Counted from the first letter of the stretch, positions 13,181-25,695 are shown. The stretch: 64,000 bases of DNA from Setophaga petechia (GCA_024362935.1 JANCRA010000032.1:4464001-4528000); one strand, 5' to 3'. Translations and numbers: made by a program. Notes: generated from the letters alone by a model not told the origin.

Positions 13181-15237
13181 TGCGCATATTTAAAAATCAA
13201 CATATGTCCATTTTTTACTTCCTGACTAAATCAACAATGGCATACAAGGCACACAATTTAAAATCTTGGTGACAATTTCCATGAAGTTATTCAAATACAA
13301 TTTGACTTCTGACAAGAGGATGTAATTTATAAAACAGAACATGCCTATCAGTGGAACCTAAATTTGCATAATGAGGATACTTTCATTTCTGCAAGCACAG
13401 TTTTTGACATCCCAACTTGGAGCGCTGGAAGAGTCTGGTGAAAAATGTCAATATACATAAGCAGGAAAATGATTAATAAAATACCCGTAACATTTATCTG
13501 ATTTGAGTAAACAAAATAAATTTTGCTTGCAAAAAGTAATGCTTTTGAAAACTCTAATAATGTGCTTCCTAAATGTGTAGAAGTCTAGCAGTGCCTTTAG
13601 CTGCAATCAGCCTTGAAAACTAAGGGAGGTGTTCTGAGTTTATCATTAGCTGATAAAAACACTGCTCTGACATTAATGCAATGCATTTTTAAAGCAGTGT
13701 TTTGATTTAATTCTCTCTTGCATTTCATATAAATATACTGAAATATTACCAGAAGAGAGGAAATTAATAAAAGCCTTTATCCTTTCTTTAGTTTATAAAC
13801 TTGAAATTGCTTCTTAACTTGGTCAGCTGGATAAGACTTATCATTCTTCAACTGAAGAAAAAATAGCTCTTTGCCCTCCTCAATTTTTTTTTTTTTTGAG
13901 TTGTTATTTCAGGTAAGCTTCTGATCAGATTTTAAATTCAAGAAATTCTGGAATAAATTTGCTTTAATTCAGCATCTCTTACCCACCCTACCATAAAGGA
14001 TAGCACCAGATGACAATCAAAAGCAAGTTACCTTTATGTTTCAAAGCCAGAACTCAGGCACACTGAAACAAATCTATTTTAAGTTTGTTTAAGAAAACAT
14101 GGACTGTCAAGAGACAGTAGTAGAATAACATTGTTAACTTAAAAAAAATATTTAGAAAAATGATACCAGAAATTCGGCTTTCCTTTATGCACATTACTAA
14201 TAGGATAATCTAGAATTAAAACCAAGAAGACTTACATTTCATTAATCTTGCTGCTTGTTTATATCTTTCTAATTCCCTAAATTATGAAATTATGCCTGGC
14301 TTCCTTTTGTTTCTTCTGAGATTCACTTTATGGTCTCTCTGATATTTCTATCTAACTGTAAATATTCTGAGGGGAATTGCTTTGAAAACAGCTTTTTCAC
14401 TTAAAAAACCATAAAACTTTTATATAAAATATAGGTACAGACTCTGAGACAGATAAACATTTTTGCTTGCCTCTATTGCTATAAAATTTAGAACATACAA
14501 TAAGAAGAGAAGAATAAGGAAAAAAATTAAATGCAAAACAAAGCAAGGCGACAAATCTCAGTGCAAAGTATTCATTTAATTCTAAATCACACTTGCTTGT
14601 ATTCAAATTAAATAACTAGATCATGGCTTTGAGAACAAATTCTTCATCATGGGCTTTACTTAGGCTGGTACTTCTCACACACACAAACCATTAGTTAAAG
14701 TGAAAGAGGAGCAGGTCACATTTATTTGAGATACCAGCCTGATGAAACAAATAATTTTATCAGGTGATTGATAAATACAGCTATAAACCTGGCACTTTTG
14801 CAATTAAATAACAATCTAAATCTGAATAATATTTTTTTAATTTCAAAACACACTGAAGATGTTGCCTGGTGTAAGCAGAACTGGAACATGACTGTCACTG
14901 CCAACTACAAAATCTTGATGTAGAGAAAATAAAAAAAAAATTATACAATTTCTGTCATACACTTTGAAACTAAAATAATAAAATCATGGAACAAGATCAC
15001 TGGCAGCATATTGAAGCAAATAGTAATTGCTTCTTAGCTGTTCTCATCATTATAATTTTGAGATAAGCAGGTATTTTATAAACATTTTTAGCTAAGAAAC
15101 TTGACTTCTCTTTAAAAATTCCTTTTTATTATCAGTGTAGATTTCATAGGAAAGAAAGAAGCAGCTTGCTATTCAAACAGCTGAAAGGGGGAAAAAAATT
15201 GGTTGTTTCAACATTGCTTTTGCATCTTTAATTTCTT
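13181..15237. other. Single-copy sequence, nothing recognised
   Basis: No repeat family or exon is recognisable. Short T runs (13,887-13,898) and A runs (14,930-14,940) occur. The minus-strand open frames at 14,397-14,606 and 14,722-14,904 are low-complexity and not convincing. Confidence 0.45.
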
Positions 15238-15402
15238 TCAATGCTCTGTACGTGGTGAATATGTCAGCTGAACAGACATCTCATTTCCAATTGCTAACAT
15301 TCCAGGTACAATAGGAACAAACACAGTGGCTTGATGGGTGGGAGCATTTGTGGAGTTGGGATGGGAGCTTGCTGTAGCCTGCTGCGATGTCTGCACATCC
15401 AT
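15238..15402 (-). other. Short ORF with coding-like composition, 54 codons
   Basis: On the minus strand an ATG at 15,400-15,402 opens a 54-residue frame ending in TGA at 15,238-15,240. The frame is already open upstream from a stop about 11 codons before the ATG. The product begins MDVQTSQQATASSHPN and is rich in Gln, Thr, Ser, Ala and Pro, followed by a hydrophobic stretch (VFVPIVPGMLAIG). Composition of this kind is seen in activation domains of transcription factors, but I recognise no family. No strong acceptor lies just upstream. A second minus frame, shifted by one base, stays open through the stop and for a further ~20 codons (ending near 15,178). That could indicate a decayed exon or retrocopy, or chance. 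Confidence 0.2.
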
Positions 15403-17309
15403 GCTGAATGGGATTGGCTGAAGCTGAGCTCTTCAATCCTCTCCCTCTCTGGGGCAGTATGCTTATCCTGTGTTTATCCTACAAACTCCTTCTACAAACA
15501 AATGCACTGAATTCTGTAGGTGTTTAGAAATTGCTTTGAAATACTATGAAATACTGAGAAATACTGATTTTTTAAATGACTGTACTACTCAGACATGAAT
15601 ACTTTTGGTTCTGAATTTTCCCAATATGGAATGATCACAAATGGAGCTCTGTAGCAGCAGGTCACCTGAAAAAACTAAATCCCACCAGCCTACCCCTTCC
15701 CCAGGTTTTAACTAGGAGCACCCTCACTCCCACAGCTTACTCCACACTCAGAAGTGGAATCAGACATAAATGCATATTGCTTTTAGTGTAATTTCTGCAA
15801 CAGAAAAAAATTTCCAATATGTTGGCATATGTCTCAGAGATATTCACATTTGGGAGGGCTGGGAAAGACCTACAGATTTTTCACTGAAAAAGAAGCTCAC
15901 AAACATTTTAAAATACACTCTTGTCACATGGCAGCTGGTAAACTCAGCAGAATAGGAGGGGACAGCCATGTTCCAGAACACAAACCTTCTTCAAAACCAA
16001 CAGAGAACACAGACCCTGTGCTTGGATGGGAGGGAAATCTGTGTTCCTTCTAATTCCTTACTGACTGCCTATTCCCTTAAAAAAACCACAAATACCAAAC
16101 TGAGGCAAAACTGGACAACTAAGGCAAAGAATGTACCTTAGCATTCCTGGGAAATACTCAAAAATTGCTGTTACAGAAGAGTGGGGGTGGAACTCTTCAA
16201 GAAATAGCTAATAGAAACTTGAAGGTGAATCTGAAAAAGTGCTTGTTGTAAAAGGAGAGGAGCAAATGAGTTGCAGCAAAAATAACAAGATATTGGGGTT
16301 AGTATACCCATATAACTACTATTTTAATAAATGTAGCTGAAAATTAAGATTTTCAGTCCCATAGTTTGGATTTTTGCTGCTTTGAGTAATTGTTGCTGCT
16401 ATTGTTTAAGCATTTATTGAAATAATAAGGCAAACATTACTCTTTCCAGTTGTGGTATTTGCTATGTTCACAGACCTCTTACTAAATGCTCAAAACACTA
16501 ATATAAAACACTTCATAACGCTAATAAGTGATTCTGCTTCAAGCATTCATTGTCCTACCAGCTGAAAAGGTTAGCAATGGTAAGTCCCCAATGTTCTGAG
16601 TGAACTGAATTACATTTTAAAAATATTTCTGGTTTGAATAGTCTAATAGTTGTCTGTACTTGTGCCTTGAAACAAACAGCAGCTCCCCACTCCACACCCT
16701 CCTCAAGTGCATGCATGCCACTGCTTTTTATTTAGACAATCAGTGTTTAGTGTAGTATTTCACACTGGAGAATATTTTCAAAACTACAGGGATGGAATAA
16801 TCTATAAAGCCATTTTCATTGGTGACAGCAATTTTGATCATGCACTACACATGTTATAGTATTTTAAACAAAGATGGTCCTCTTGATTTAAATCCCAGAT
16901 TACTGGAGCGTGTTTGACTGCCTTGAAGGGCAGTTCTGGGTGGTGGGAAGGAAAGCAGTGCAGAGTCGGGAGGAAGAGATTAACGAACCACGGGGATCTG
17001 CCTCTCCTGTTCCCTCCCTAGCCCCATCTTCCACAAATCCCTTGGCAGGAGTCCCTTGCTGTCCCTCTCCAGTCCCTGGCCAGGGGATGACCGATGGATC
17101 CCCCCCTCTGCAGGTCTGTCAGGCTGGGGGTGCCTCACCACACTCAGAAATATCTCCCACACACATGTGCTCACGTTTCAAGGCTATTGGAGCACTACCT
17201 CCACTCACACAGGTTTCAGTTTTTAATGTGGAAGCCAAATGCACACATTTTGGAGGTAAATTATGCAGAAAAATACTTTACATTTCTGCTGAGGCAAATG
17301 GTTTTTAAG
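15403..17309. other. Single-copy sequence, nothing firmly recognised
   Basis: No repeat family is recognised. A 132-codon plus-strand frame spans 16,910-17,308 but shows no domain and no conservation cue I can judge. The local sequence is more GC-rich between about 16,910 and 17,130, which lowers stop-codon density. Confidence 0.4.
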
Positions 17310-18160
17310 TAGGTCTCATAATTACTTCGGGTGGAGAATGTGCTTTTTCGCTTTGGTCTGCTCACTTGCAGTTCATATGAGGAAGGATTATATTACTATC
17401 ATTACACAAATACTTAAATGGGTCCATTGATTTGTTTATAAATGAGATATCAATGACAGTTAATTATTCAATAACTGATCGTTAATTTTGGGCTAATGAT
17501 CAGAGACCCCTAGGTCCTTCTAATTTTGCTTGGCTCAAAGGAGTAAATGAAATCCGTTTGTTAAAAGCATACAGCAAACTACTAAGCATTCATTTTCATT
17601 CTGCTACAGTAAAGTAGTGTTTTAAACAGATTCATGAAATGTTTTAGTACTACTCAAGCAAACCTATCAATAGAAGAAAAGTTAAACTCACAGTCGAGGG
17701 GATTATTATCTAGCTGTCTATATTATTCATCTAATCTGACACCTATCCATGTGTTTTTTTGTGGAAAACAATTTTTTGCTTACTTAAATGCCCTGGTTTT
17801 AATTAATCTTTCTCTCTTTTCCTTGCATTTTAAGCTATCCTAAAGATCAAGGACTGTTCATACCTACTGGGCTACATCAGTACCAGGTGATGCTCGAAAA
17901 CCATTGATTATATAATTAGAGTATCACCCGTTCTTACATTTTTAATTGAAGTTCATTCTAAGTGTGCTTTCCTATAACTGTGTCATTACCCTAACAATTA
18001 ATAAGCAACATAATATTTTCTCTCACTTCATCTGCATGGGGTTGAGTTCTAAAATTTCCAAAGAATAAATTAGTGAGGAATTAAGGCTACAAAATAGAGC
18101 TAATGTCAAGCTGAAACTCTTTTCATTAACTCAGTGTTCACTTCTGCCAAGGTCTGCAGC
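17310..18160. other. Candidate conserved noncoding element cluster
   Basis: Repeat-free, high-complexity sequence with dense homeodomain cores and a forkhead-type TTGTTTA near 17,432. Examples are GTTAATTATTCAATAACTG near 17,459, GATCGTTAATTTTGG near 17,477, and ATATAATTAGAG near 17,909. Isolated CpGs are retained (TACTTCGG, TTTTCGC, ATCCGTTTG). The look is that of developmental enhancers; no alignment was available. Confidence 0.3.
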
Positions 18161-21100
18161 ACATATTTGATTCTATAACATGTGCTGAGATCATTCCAAC
18201 ATCATAATAGTGCACATTTAAATTGAGGAATTGAAAGTTAGCAGCGTTAGCTCTGGATTTATTTGCTTTCCTTGGATAAATGGACAAAAATAGCCTAGGT
18301 GGAGATCTGGTTTCCGTTCACTTCAGTAGAGTTAATGCCGTGTTTGGCGAGTGCAAGGAGAAATCAGGGAGATGGAAGCGTGTGCAAGAAGCTGCACAGT
18401 GTCACTTTTGCATGGACCACAGGCTTATTCAGAATGTTTTAGTAATTAAGGTTTCTGTGAAACATAATATGTAAGTCAGTTTTCAAGAAATAGTGCGACA
18501 GACTATAAACTTTTCTTTCATGTTCAATATGTATTTTGGGAAATGTAGAAAACTTATTTGAGTAACAGAAGGACTGTGATAATTCCCATGTGCAAAGCCA
18601 GAGTCGCAGCAAGCCCATAGGAGATGTACCTTCATGGTGGAAAAGAGACTGAAAATACAATCTCATTAACGGGGAGACGCTGTTCTAGTAAAAAAATCCC
18701 ACCGTGGTTCAACATTGCAGCTGTGTCACTTCACTGTGAGTGTTGCTTGTGTGATCACCAGAGGTCAGTGTCACCACAGGCTGCAGTGCAGAGAGGGAGG
18801 GAGATGCCGCTCATAAAAGATGAAAACAAGCTTGCCTGATCCCTCCAGAATTTGCCTGTGCTCTAACACCAAATATAATAAATTCACAAGCCTCTTTCTT
18901 CTTTGTTATATGGAGGGTAGATGAGCAGGGGGGATACTGAGGAGAAAGAAAAGGACAAGGGGGAAAAAGAATTGGAAAGCTGTAAGGAAATGGGAGCAGG
19001 AATAAAATAAACTTGGCTGGCTGCTTTGTGACCATAAAAGATATTACCTTCAGATTCTGAAGCAGACAAGTCCCACCTGTGTTAAGGCATGTACCTAGCA
19101 ATATAAATTACTGCCAGCTTCAAATGCTGAGAAATTATGAGGCTGGCTCACAGTGTTTAAATAATTTAAAAGTACTGTTTTCTTTTCCTCTGTCCATAGA
19201 GTTGGGCTGTTTTTTTTCTTTTTACCATATTCTCAAGCTTTTCTCCACTAACATAATACCTGAGAAAGTGTGTATATGTGTAATTTTAATGACATATGAA
19301 ATCTTCAGGTTGTCTAGTTTGCCTCCAGAGGTTGCAGTTTAAGAAAAATACAACATGAGGAATAAAACCGTGGGAGCTAGGAAGACTGCTGCCCCAGTTG
19401 CTCACTGTCCTTTGAAAAATGCCCCTATGCTGTGGCCTTTGTGTAAGGGTCAGAGGTGATGGATGAAGGGGTGTGAGCTTTTGTTGCTCCCTCACCTTGG
19501 TGTGACACCAGACCCTGAATCACTGAGGGTATCAATGGTGCCCTCCTCCACCCTTATGTGCTACCCATTCTGCACACGTGCGGGGTTGAGAGTGGGCATG
19601 CAGGACACAGCAAAAGCTGTGCTCGGGAGCAATCATTCAAGAGCAGAAGGGAGAGTAGAAAAACTCACTTATCTTTCTTGGGGCACTTTGAGGTGTGTGA
19701 ACAAGCTCAACAAAAAGTGCTTTCTACTGTTTTGTTCCTACTGGTATTTTTGGAAGTTAATTTCCTGCCAGTGCTAAAGCAGGTTGCAGCAATTTTAATA
19801 CTGGTACAGAGAAATCCTGGTATTTTGCAGGAGTTTTTTTACCACGGCAGAATATTCCATTAGGAATGGAACTGTGGGTTGCAACCACAGCTTGAGATTT
19901 TTTCCTGCTGGATTATAGTTTCTCTGTTCAGCTTTTGCAGTCTTCCAAAGCTCTTGTGATTGCCATGCTGGAATTTAAACATCAATCCAGCCACATAGCT
20001 CAGAAGCTGGGGTGTAACTGCCATGAAAGAAACAAGTTTGTTTCCAAGCTCCCTCTGTACAATGCTGTGTTTTAACATGAATACCTTCTTTTTGTGATTG
20101 TATTAATGGCCAAATTTGGAAAAGAAACTACTTTAAAATATCAGGTCTGGAGAATAATTTCTTGAGTAACCTGAGACATTTTTAACAATCAATGAACATA
20201 GACTGTCTTTCACATTTACCTTCTACCAGGCAGAACTTCAGTATTTATCCAACCATATCAGCTGCTCTAAATTCACTTCAGGGTAAAGTCCTCTTCAATA
20301 CTGCTCCAGAAGAATGATACTGCTTATCAAAAGGAATTATCTAGATAATGTCATGACAGATACATGACAAACTTGCTTTCTCTGCACAAGTCTTAGGGCT
20401 AAGCAAATACAAATTGAGCCTCTTTCCCAGGGCAAAATGCAAGTTGATTTTTGCAGAATCCAACAAAAGAAAAGTAGGACAGTTCTCCACACTGGGCTTG
20501 AAAGTAGCACAGGGTAAAAGTCCTAAAGCTGGCAGTCTTTAATGAAGACTCCATATTACTAAAATTTATAAATACCAGACATTTTGGTATATTTGTTCCA
20601 ATACACTTTCATGTGATGAAGAGTTGGGATTTGAATGATGTTTACTTGGTCTCAACATAGTGTTGTGATCTCTCTTAGCAACTTCTACAACTTACCATGA
20701 GGATGCTCTCTTAGGTTGCAGTGCAAAGGGCTGAGCAAGTGTACACTCCTATTTACAATCTCATTATCTGAGATCCATCACCAGGCTAAGCAATCCATGG
20801 CAGCAAAATCCTAGCAAATTCACATAGCTACACTGAATTAAAGATATAACTTAAAAATAATAACAGAAAAATAAATATAAGGCAAGAATTGAGTAAATTT
20901 GCATATTTTCACCAGTTTGTTTTCCTCTAAACATTTCTGAATACTTTACCACACATGTTCTTGTAGTTATCATTCCCCTTACTTTCCCCCCAAAATATAC
21001 CTCACCTTTTCAAAACGCAGACATAGATCAAGGCAAGCCTTGGAAAAAGACACAGCTGGGAAGATAGATTTTCTTAAAAATTTAACATAGCAAAAGTTGT

Positions 21101-24100
21101 TTGCCCCCTAAAATCAAGTTCTCTTTTATAATTCTCAATGCTTTTTATAGGTTAGTCTGGTCTTAAAGTATTAACTCAGAAACACTTTCCAGCCATATTT
21201 AATGGTGGTTAGGGAACAACACGCTAATTGTAAAGTAATAGTAATAATAACAATAATAGCCCATGTCATATGGGAACCGGTAGAGATGAGTACATTTAAT
21301 AAGTCTGATAGAAAGCATGAAATTTAATTAATGCTCTTTGGCAAACTTCCGAGTTGTGTCAAGAGATGGCAGAAGCCCACTTATGGGTTAACCCTGTGCG
21401 GCTCCTGAGTCTCAGAAACAAGCAGCTGAAAAACTTTCTGCCACTTAAGCTGCTGACCACTCACTCACACCATTTCTCTACTTTCTGCACCACGCAGGGG
21501 TAACAGAGACACCGTGACACTGCTGGTAGCAGGCACAATGAAATTTATCTCCAGAGGATGAGCGTGTGTAAAAAAAAGAGATATGCACCTCTCTTTTGCA
21601 AGCTTGGGATGACAAGACATGGCACCCTCTATTGATCTCTGAATGCTGAGTCATGCTTTCAGCTCTTCAGACAGAAAAACACAGCAATGAAGGCAGCAGC
21701 TATGCAAGAAAATCTCTTGCTGTATCCACCAATGTTTATGGGTGCCTGAGCTTGTTTGGGATGTACAAACTGTGGAAGAAGGCAGGCAGTATATTCATAT
21801 TGTTATCTGCAGGGACTTAATACAAACATTCAGAACTGCACATTTCCTTCAGGTTCCATATTTCAGTGAAGTAAAATAGGTTCTGCAAGGAACTGAGCTT
21901 AGGCAATCTACTTCTGTCTCTGGCTGAATAAAAAGGACGGGAATGTTCCAAATGGAGGTACTTAATTATCCTCCCCTTCTCATGTCAGACATCTAAGTGA
22001 GCTGCCTTGAAGCTACTGCTCAGACCATCTCAGATGTCCCCACCTGCTGAATGCTCAGGCTGATGCCTGTGAGGGCTGCCTGCTAGTGCTGTGGAGGAGG
22101 AGATATATCTGAGGAAGAGGCAGTGAAATAATCCAGAGGTTTTTGGGGTTCCATATGACATGTGGTGGAGTAGGAGGTCTGGAGGACTTTAAAGCACCAG
22201 GTAGTATACCCAGTGTAAAAACCAGAAGGGAAAAGGATGGGTGAAATTAGGTGATGAACACAGAAAAGAAAAAAAATAAAAACCCCCTATTTTCACACTG
22301 AAATAGTTTGCAAGATTTTGGTCATGTGTCCAAGGTTAAAAAAGGAGGTTGGCTTCAGTTTTTTTCTTGCTGTTAAGTGACACACATCCACAGAGTGCCA
22401 AAGACGGATGCAGAAAAAGACTGGAGACTTCTGTATTACTGAAACCTCAGTTTCACACAAGTCTGCTAGCTTGTGCTCTGAGACACTTTCATTTCCAGTC
22501 TATCTAAACTGTACAGCCATGCAGTGCATCCTGAACATCTGCCTCACATCTTGGTCTTCCTCTCCTGGGATAGAGACTGGGGTCACAGGCCTTACCCAGG
22601 AGCAGGGAAAGGTGTTTGTAGGGGAACAATGCAACAGGGAACCAGAGAGCTGAGGCACTTTCTGCTGGGACCTATTGAGAGTTGGACAGCCTCTGGAAAA
22701 TATGAAAGGCATCCGTAATGATTTGCTAGTAATTTTTAAAGCTGAAACCCCACAGTTTTCCTAGTTCCTGCAAGGTTGGGATTTCTCTAGCTACACATTT
22801 TGTTACAACTACTGGACAATTAACTGTGACTACAACTCCTTGACAGTTTAGTCTGTTCTGTAACTCCATACTTTTATCTGCTGCCTGGTATGACTACTAA
22901 AATGTGTTTGTGTATGCATGTATGTATGTATGTACACTAAAACACCTGGTATGTATACTAAAAATCTTCAGGTTTCCCAGTCCATAAATTTGATAAGTTT
23001 GTTCTGGGCATGCAGCTGATAACACTATGAATCAGAGCTGTAGCAGTGCCTGTGATGCTACATGGAGAAAAGAGTCCTGCATTTATTCACACAAAGCCCC
23101 ATCACTCCAGCTCGCACAGGAAGGCAGACAAAGCACTTGTACTTTGGATCCTTCTGGTCTTTTTCAAAGTCCTGTTCTCAGAAGCCTGGGACTGTCATAG
23201 GCAGTTAGGGAAAATACTTGAAAATAGCACAATTTCATACCATTTGAAATTATGCTCTTCTACATATTTCAAATTCTAAATTACTAAGAGCTTGTTTTTT
23301 ACTTCAGAGCAAGATACTGCGATATATGTGGTGTACATTCATATACATGTGAGTACCCTTACTTTTAAAAGACCACCAGGGAGACTTGCTGGCAATTTTC
23401 TATAGAGAAGGAAGTGGAAATGGATGTGGACTGCTAATACCAGAATATTACCTACCATCTGGATAGGCTTAACACATGATAAACTGTGAGGTTTGGACAT
23501 AGATTTGTGCTTGAGGAGGTTGTTTAAAAGCCTGTGTACATTGTACTGGCCTGACTCTCATCCTGTGGAGCCTTAGTCTGTTTCTTTTTACAACGTGAAC
23601 ACAGAACAACAATTAAGAGACATAGAAGCCTCAAATTTAAAATCCTAAACTAGAAATAAGAGTGTGTTTAGAGCTTTTCTACTCTTTTTTTTAAAAAAAT
23701 CACCTCTTGGTATTCAGTTACAGAGCTTTGGATTCATAGATTACGAAATCAAAGAGAAAAACTGTATTCAACCATTTTTTTACCTCCCATTTAACAAGGA
23801 CCAAAAGGCTTATAAACTCCTTGGTTTAGCTCCAAATCTCAGCTTCTCTTGGAGCTACACAATTTATTAAAAATTTCTAGACGTGTTTCAATATTTTTTT
23901 CTGATGTGGAATCTATTAAATGTATTAACACCTTGTTTGGGACTTAATTAACGTCACTGATAGAAAGTGTAAATTGTTACTTCAATTTACAACTACTGTA
24001 GGGTTGTTACAGTTATGATGGCCAGAGGGTGTAAACAAAGCAGATTTCATAAGATCCAGTAGTATTTTTTATAAGACATATTGATACAGTTGGGAAAAAA

Positions 24101-24186
24101 AGAGGAGATTTAGTGCTTTCATACCAAAGAGTTCACCTGCTTTTTATCAATGATATGAGTTAGACATAAAAAAATAAAACTTCTCC
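18161..24186. other. Single-copy sequence with no gene recognised
   Basis: Six kilobases without a recognisable exon or named repeat. Minor features are a GA-rich patch around 18,900-18,985, a short (TATG)n repeat (listed separately) and an enhancer-like stretch near 21,240-21,370 with TTTAATTAATGC. All open frames are under about 105 codons and show no domain. Confidence 0.4.
22908..22935. repeat. (TATG)n microsatellite
   Basis: A short tract of TATG/TGTA units ending in TGTACAC. The flanks share an imperfect repeat (CCTGGTATGACTACTAAAA near 22,884 and CCTGGTATGTATACTAAAA near 22,946). The microsatellite therefore sits inside a roughly 60-bp local duplication. Confidence 0.8.
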
Positions 24187-24293
24187 TGTCCAATCCAGCT
24201 GTTATCTCTGCTCAGACATGCACAGAACGGTTCGGGGCAGCCCTCGGTTCAAAGGATGAGTCTGGACTCTTCGATATTTTGGTCTTCAGATTG

Positions 24294-24299
24294 TTTATT
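24294..24299 (-). terminator. LTR polyadenylation signal AATAAA
   Basis: Minus-strand AATAAA within the solo LTR, about 100 bp downstream of its TATA box on the minus strand. That is the expected spacing between promoter and poly(A) signal for a short R region. Confidence 0.6.
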
Positions 24300-24395
24300 A
24301 TTTCTTATCTTACAAAGTTTTCCTCTCTGCCAGCTGGGATCTGACCAGCAAGGCAGCCAAGGGCACTCTGCCTGCCCCCGGGGTAGTGTTATGTC

Positions 24396-24401
24396 TTTAT
24401 A
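24396..24401 (-). promoter_or_regulatory. LTR TATA box
   Basis: Minus-strand TATAAA inside the solo LTR, upstream of the AATAAA. It marks the likely U3/R promoter of the element and shows that the LTR could still start transcription leftwards. Confidence 0.55.
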
Positions 24402-24801
24402 CTACAAACTACGTGTACAATGTTTACAATTACTTTCCAATACCTATCACCTATGTAAGACATTGAGCTTCTACTCTAGACCAATCTGTAAGTGCCAACA
24501 TCACAGCAGAAGATGGAGGCCAAGAAGAAGGAGAAAGGCTGGACACACCCAGTTCCCTCCATCTTGCCTGAACCCCCATACCAAAAACCCTAAAATTTAT
24601 TTTTCCACCCTGTGATAACTTCACTAATATTCTATTTAAACTGTTGTGGCTTACTGATCTTCATAGAAGGTTGGTAATTTGCTCCATGGGTCATAATCAA
24701 ACCCACAGGGGCATTCTGGGCTCTGTGCAAGGGTCTCTGAGACCCCTGGCAGGGGGTCTTGGCTGCTCAGGACAGCCAGAGGGATGTCCTGGGTCCTGAC
24801 A

Positions 24802-25180
24802 TTCTCCCTGACTTAAGAACCATACAGGTATAATTTGTTGGGGTCAGTTATTGCCAGGGCAAATTATAAAGCACTACTGCCTTCTGATGGCTTTTCTCTG
24901 TCCTGGGAAGAGCAGAATGGGGGACAGAGGTTCTGTGATGTACAGTGCTAATGTACTGCTATAAAGGGTGAGTTTTATGCTCCCTCTTGTCCCCTTTGCT
25001 CCCCACTGTCCTCTTGCTGGGCTGTGCCTCAGCACTGTGTTGCTTATACATGAGCTGTCAGGAGACTCATTCAGCTGGCACTATTTCATCAGTTTACCCT
25101 CTTTCTATTTATCACTGCTACAGTTTCCTAACTACCCTCAAAATCTGTACATGATCACTTTGGTTTCAAATTGTGCAGCT
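24802..25180. other. Single-copy spacer between LTR and ancient CR1
   Basis: Contains the right copy of the LTR target duplication (24,802-24,807) and a CTCF-like word on the minus strand at 24,874-24,890 (see findings). No gene is recognised. Confidence 0.4.
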
Positions 25181-25425
25181 CTGGACAGACCTCAAAGGGT
25201 CATCTAGACCATATCTCTGCTAGAGATCAGATACAAGTGAACTTACATAGACCAAAAATAATTAATCAATTCTTAAAAATCTTCATTGAGAAACCCTCAG
25301 CTTTTCTAGCATCCTCTTTGTAACGATTAACTGTACTATATTTCAGAAAGTTCTTTCAAATACCTCTTCTAAGTCTTTTCCTCTGAACCAATACAAATAT
25401 TTCACAGCATGACATTAAAAACTGA
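25181..25425 (-). mobile_element. Ancient CR1 LINE fragment, 3' portion
   Basis: The plus strand reads as the reverse of a diverged CR1 3' portion: GACCTCAAAGGGTCATCTAG at about 25,187, AATTCTTAAAAATCTTCATTG near 25,268, CAGAAAGTTCTTTCAAATACC near 25,345 and CTCTGAACC near 25,381. All fall in the order expected for old CR1 subfamilies. The divergence is high and the terminal tail repeat is missing, consistent with an insertion predating songbirds. Confidence 0.6.
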
Positions 25426-25429
25426 TCCC

Positions 25430-25695
25430 TGAGGACCTGACTAGGAAAATATAATTTCTGTGAGAATTCCCTGTTTGCAATTTCAAGAAAAACTCATACT
25501 TTTAAAGCTATTCAAGATATACCATGTTGGGTTTATTATTGTTTTACTTTGTTAATCAAAATTTTGTGAGGTTCCAAGTCAAATGCCTTACAGTACTTGT
25601 GTGAACATTATTACCTTTATCAACCAAACACATCCAATATTTGAAAACTAATGAGCTATCTAAGACAGTTTGTTAATCATGCCTATTCCTTTCCA
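25430..25695 (-). mobile_element. Ancient L3/CR1-like ORF2 remnant
   Basis: The plus-strand words GATCCCTGAGGACC (near 25,424), CCAAGTCAAATGCCTTACAG (25,574) and TTACCTTTATCAACCAAAC (25,611) correspond, reversed, to the reverse-transcriptase end of deeply ancient CR1/L3 elements known from reptiles and birds. It is collinear with the CR1 fragment immediately to the left and may be part of the same element with an internal deletion. There is no intact reading frame. Confidence 0.5.

Larger units (their letters stand above)
24187..24801 (-). mobile_element. Intact solo LTR, passerine ERVK-type, 6-bp target duplication
   Basis: The element spans 615 bp, beginning TGTCCAATCC at 24,187 and ending GTCCTGACA at 24,801. 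It is bounded by the perfect direct repeat TTCTCC at 24,181-24,186 and 24,802-24,807. A 6-bp target duplication fits class II (ERVK-type) integration. Orientation is minus: the minus strand has a TATAAA box (plus 24,396-24,401) and, about 100 bp further on, an AATAAA polyadenylation signal (plus 24,294-24,299). The termini and internal blocks match an LTR family I recognise from songbirds. No gag, pol or env sequence flanks it, so it arose by LTR-LTR recombination. Intact ends and a perfect duplication suggest a fairly young insertion. Open frames inside it are by-products. Confidence 0.87.

Noticed and set aside
16910..17308. 132-codon plus-strand ORF
   Set aside because: No domain, mixed low-complexity composition, locally raised GC and no splice or start context. 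Chance is the simplest explanation.
24256..24615. 119-codon plus-strand ORF
   Set aside because: Lies entirely within the minus-oriented solo LTR (24,187-24,801), so it is antisense to noncoding LTR sequence.
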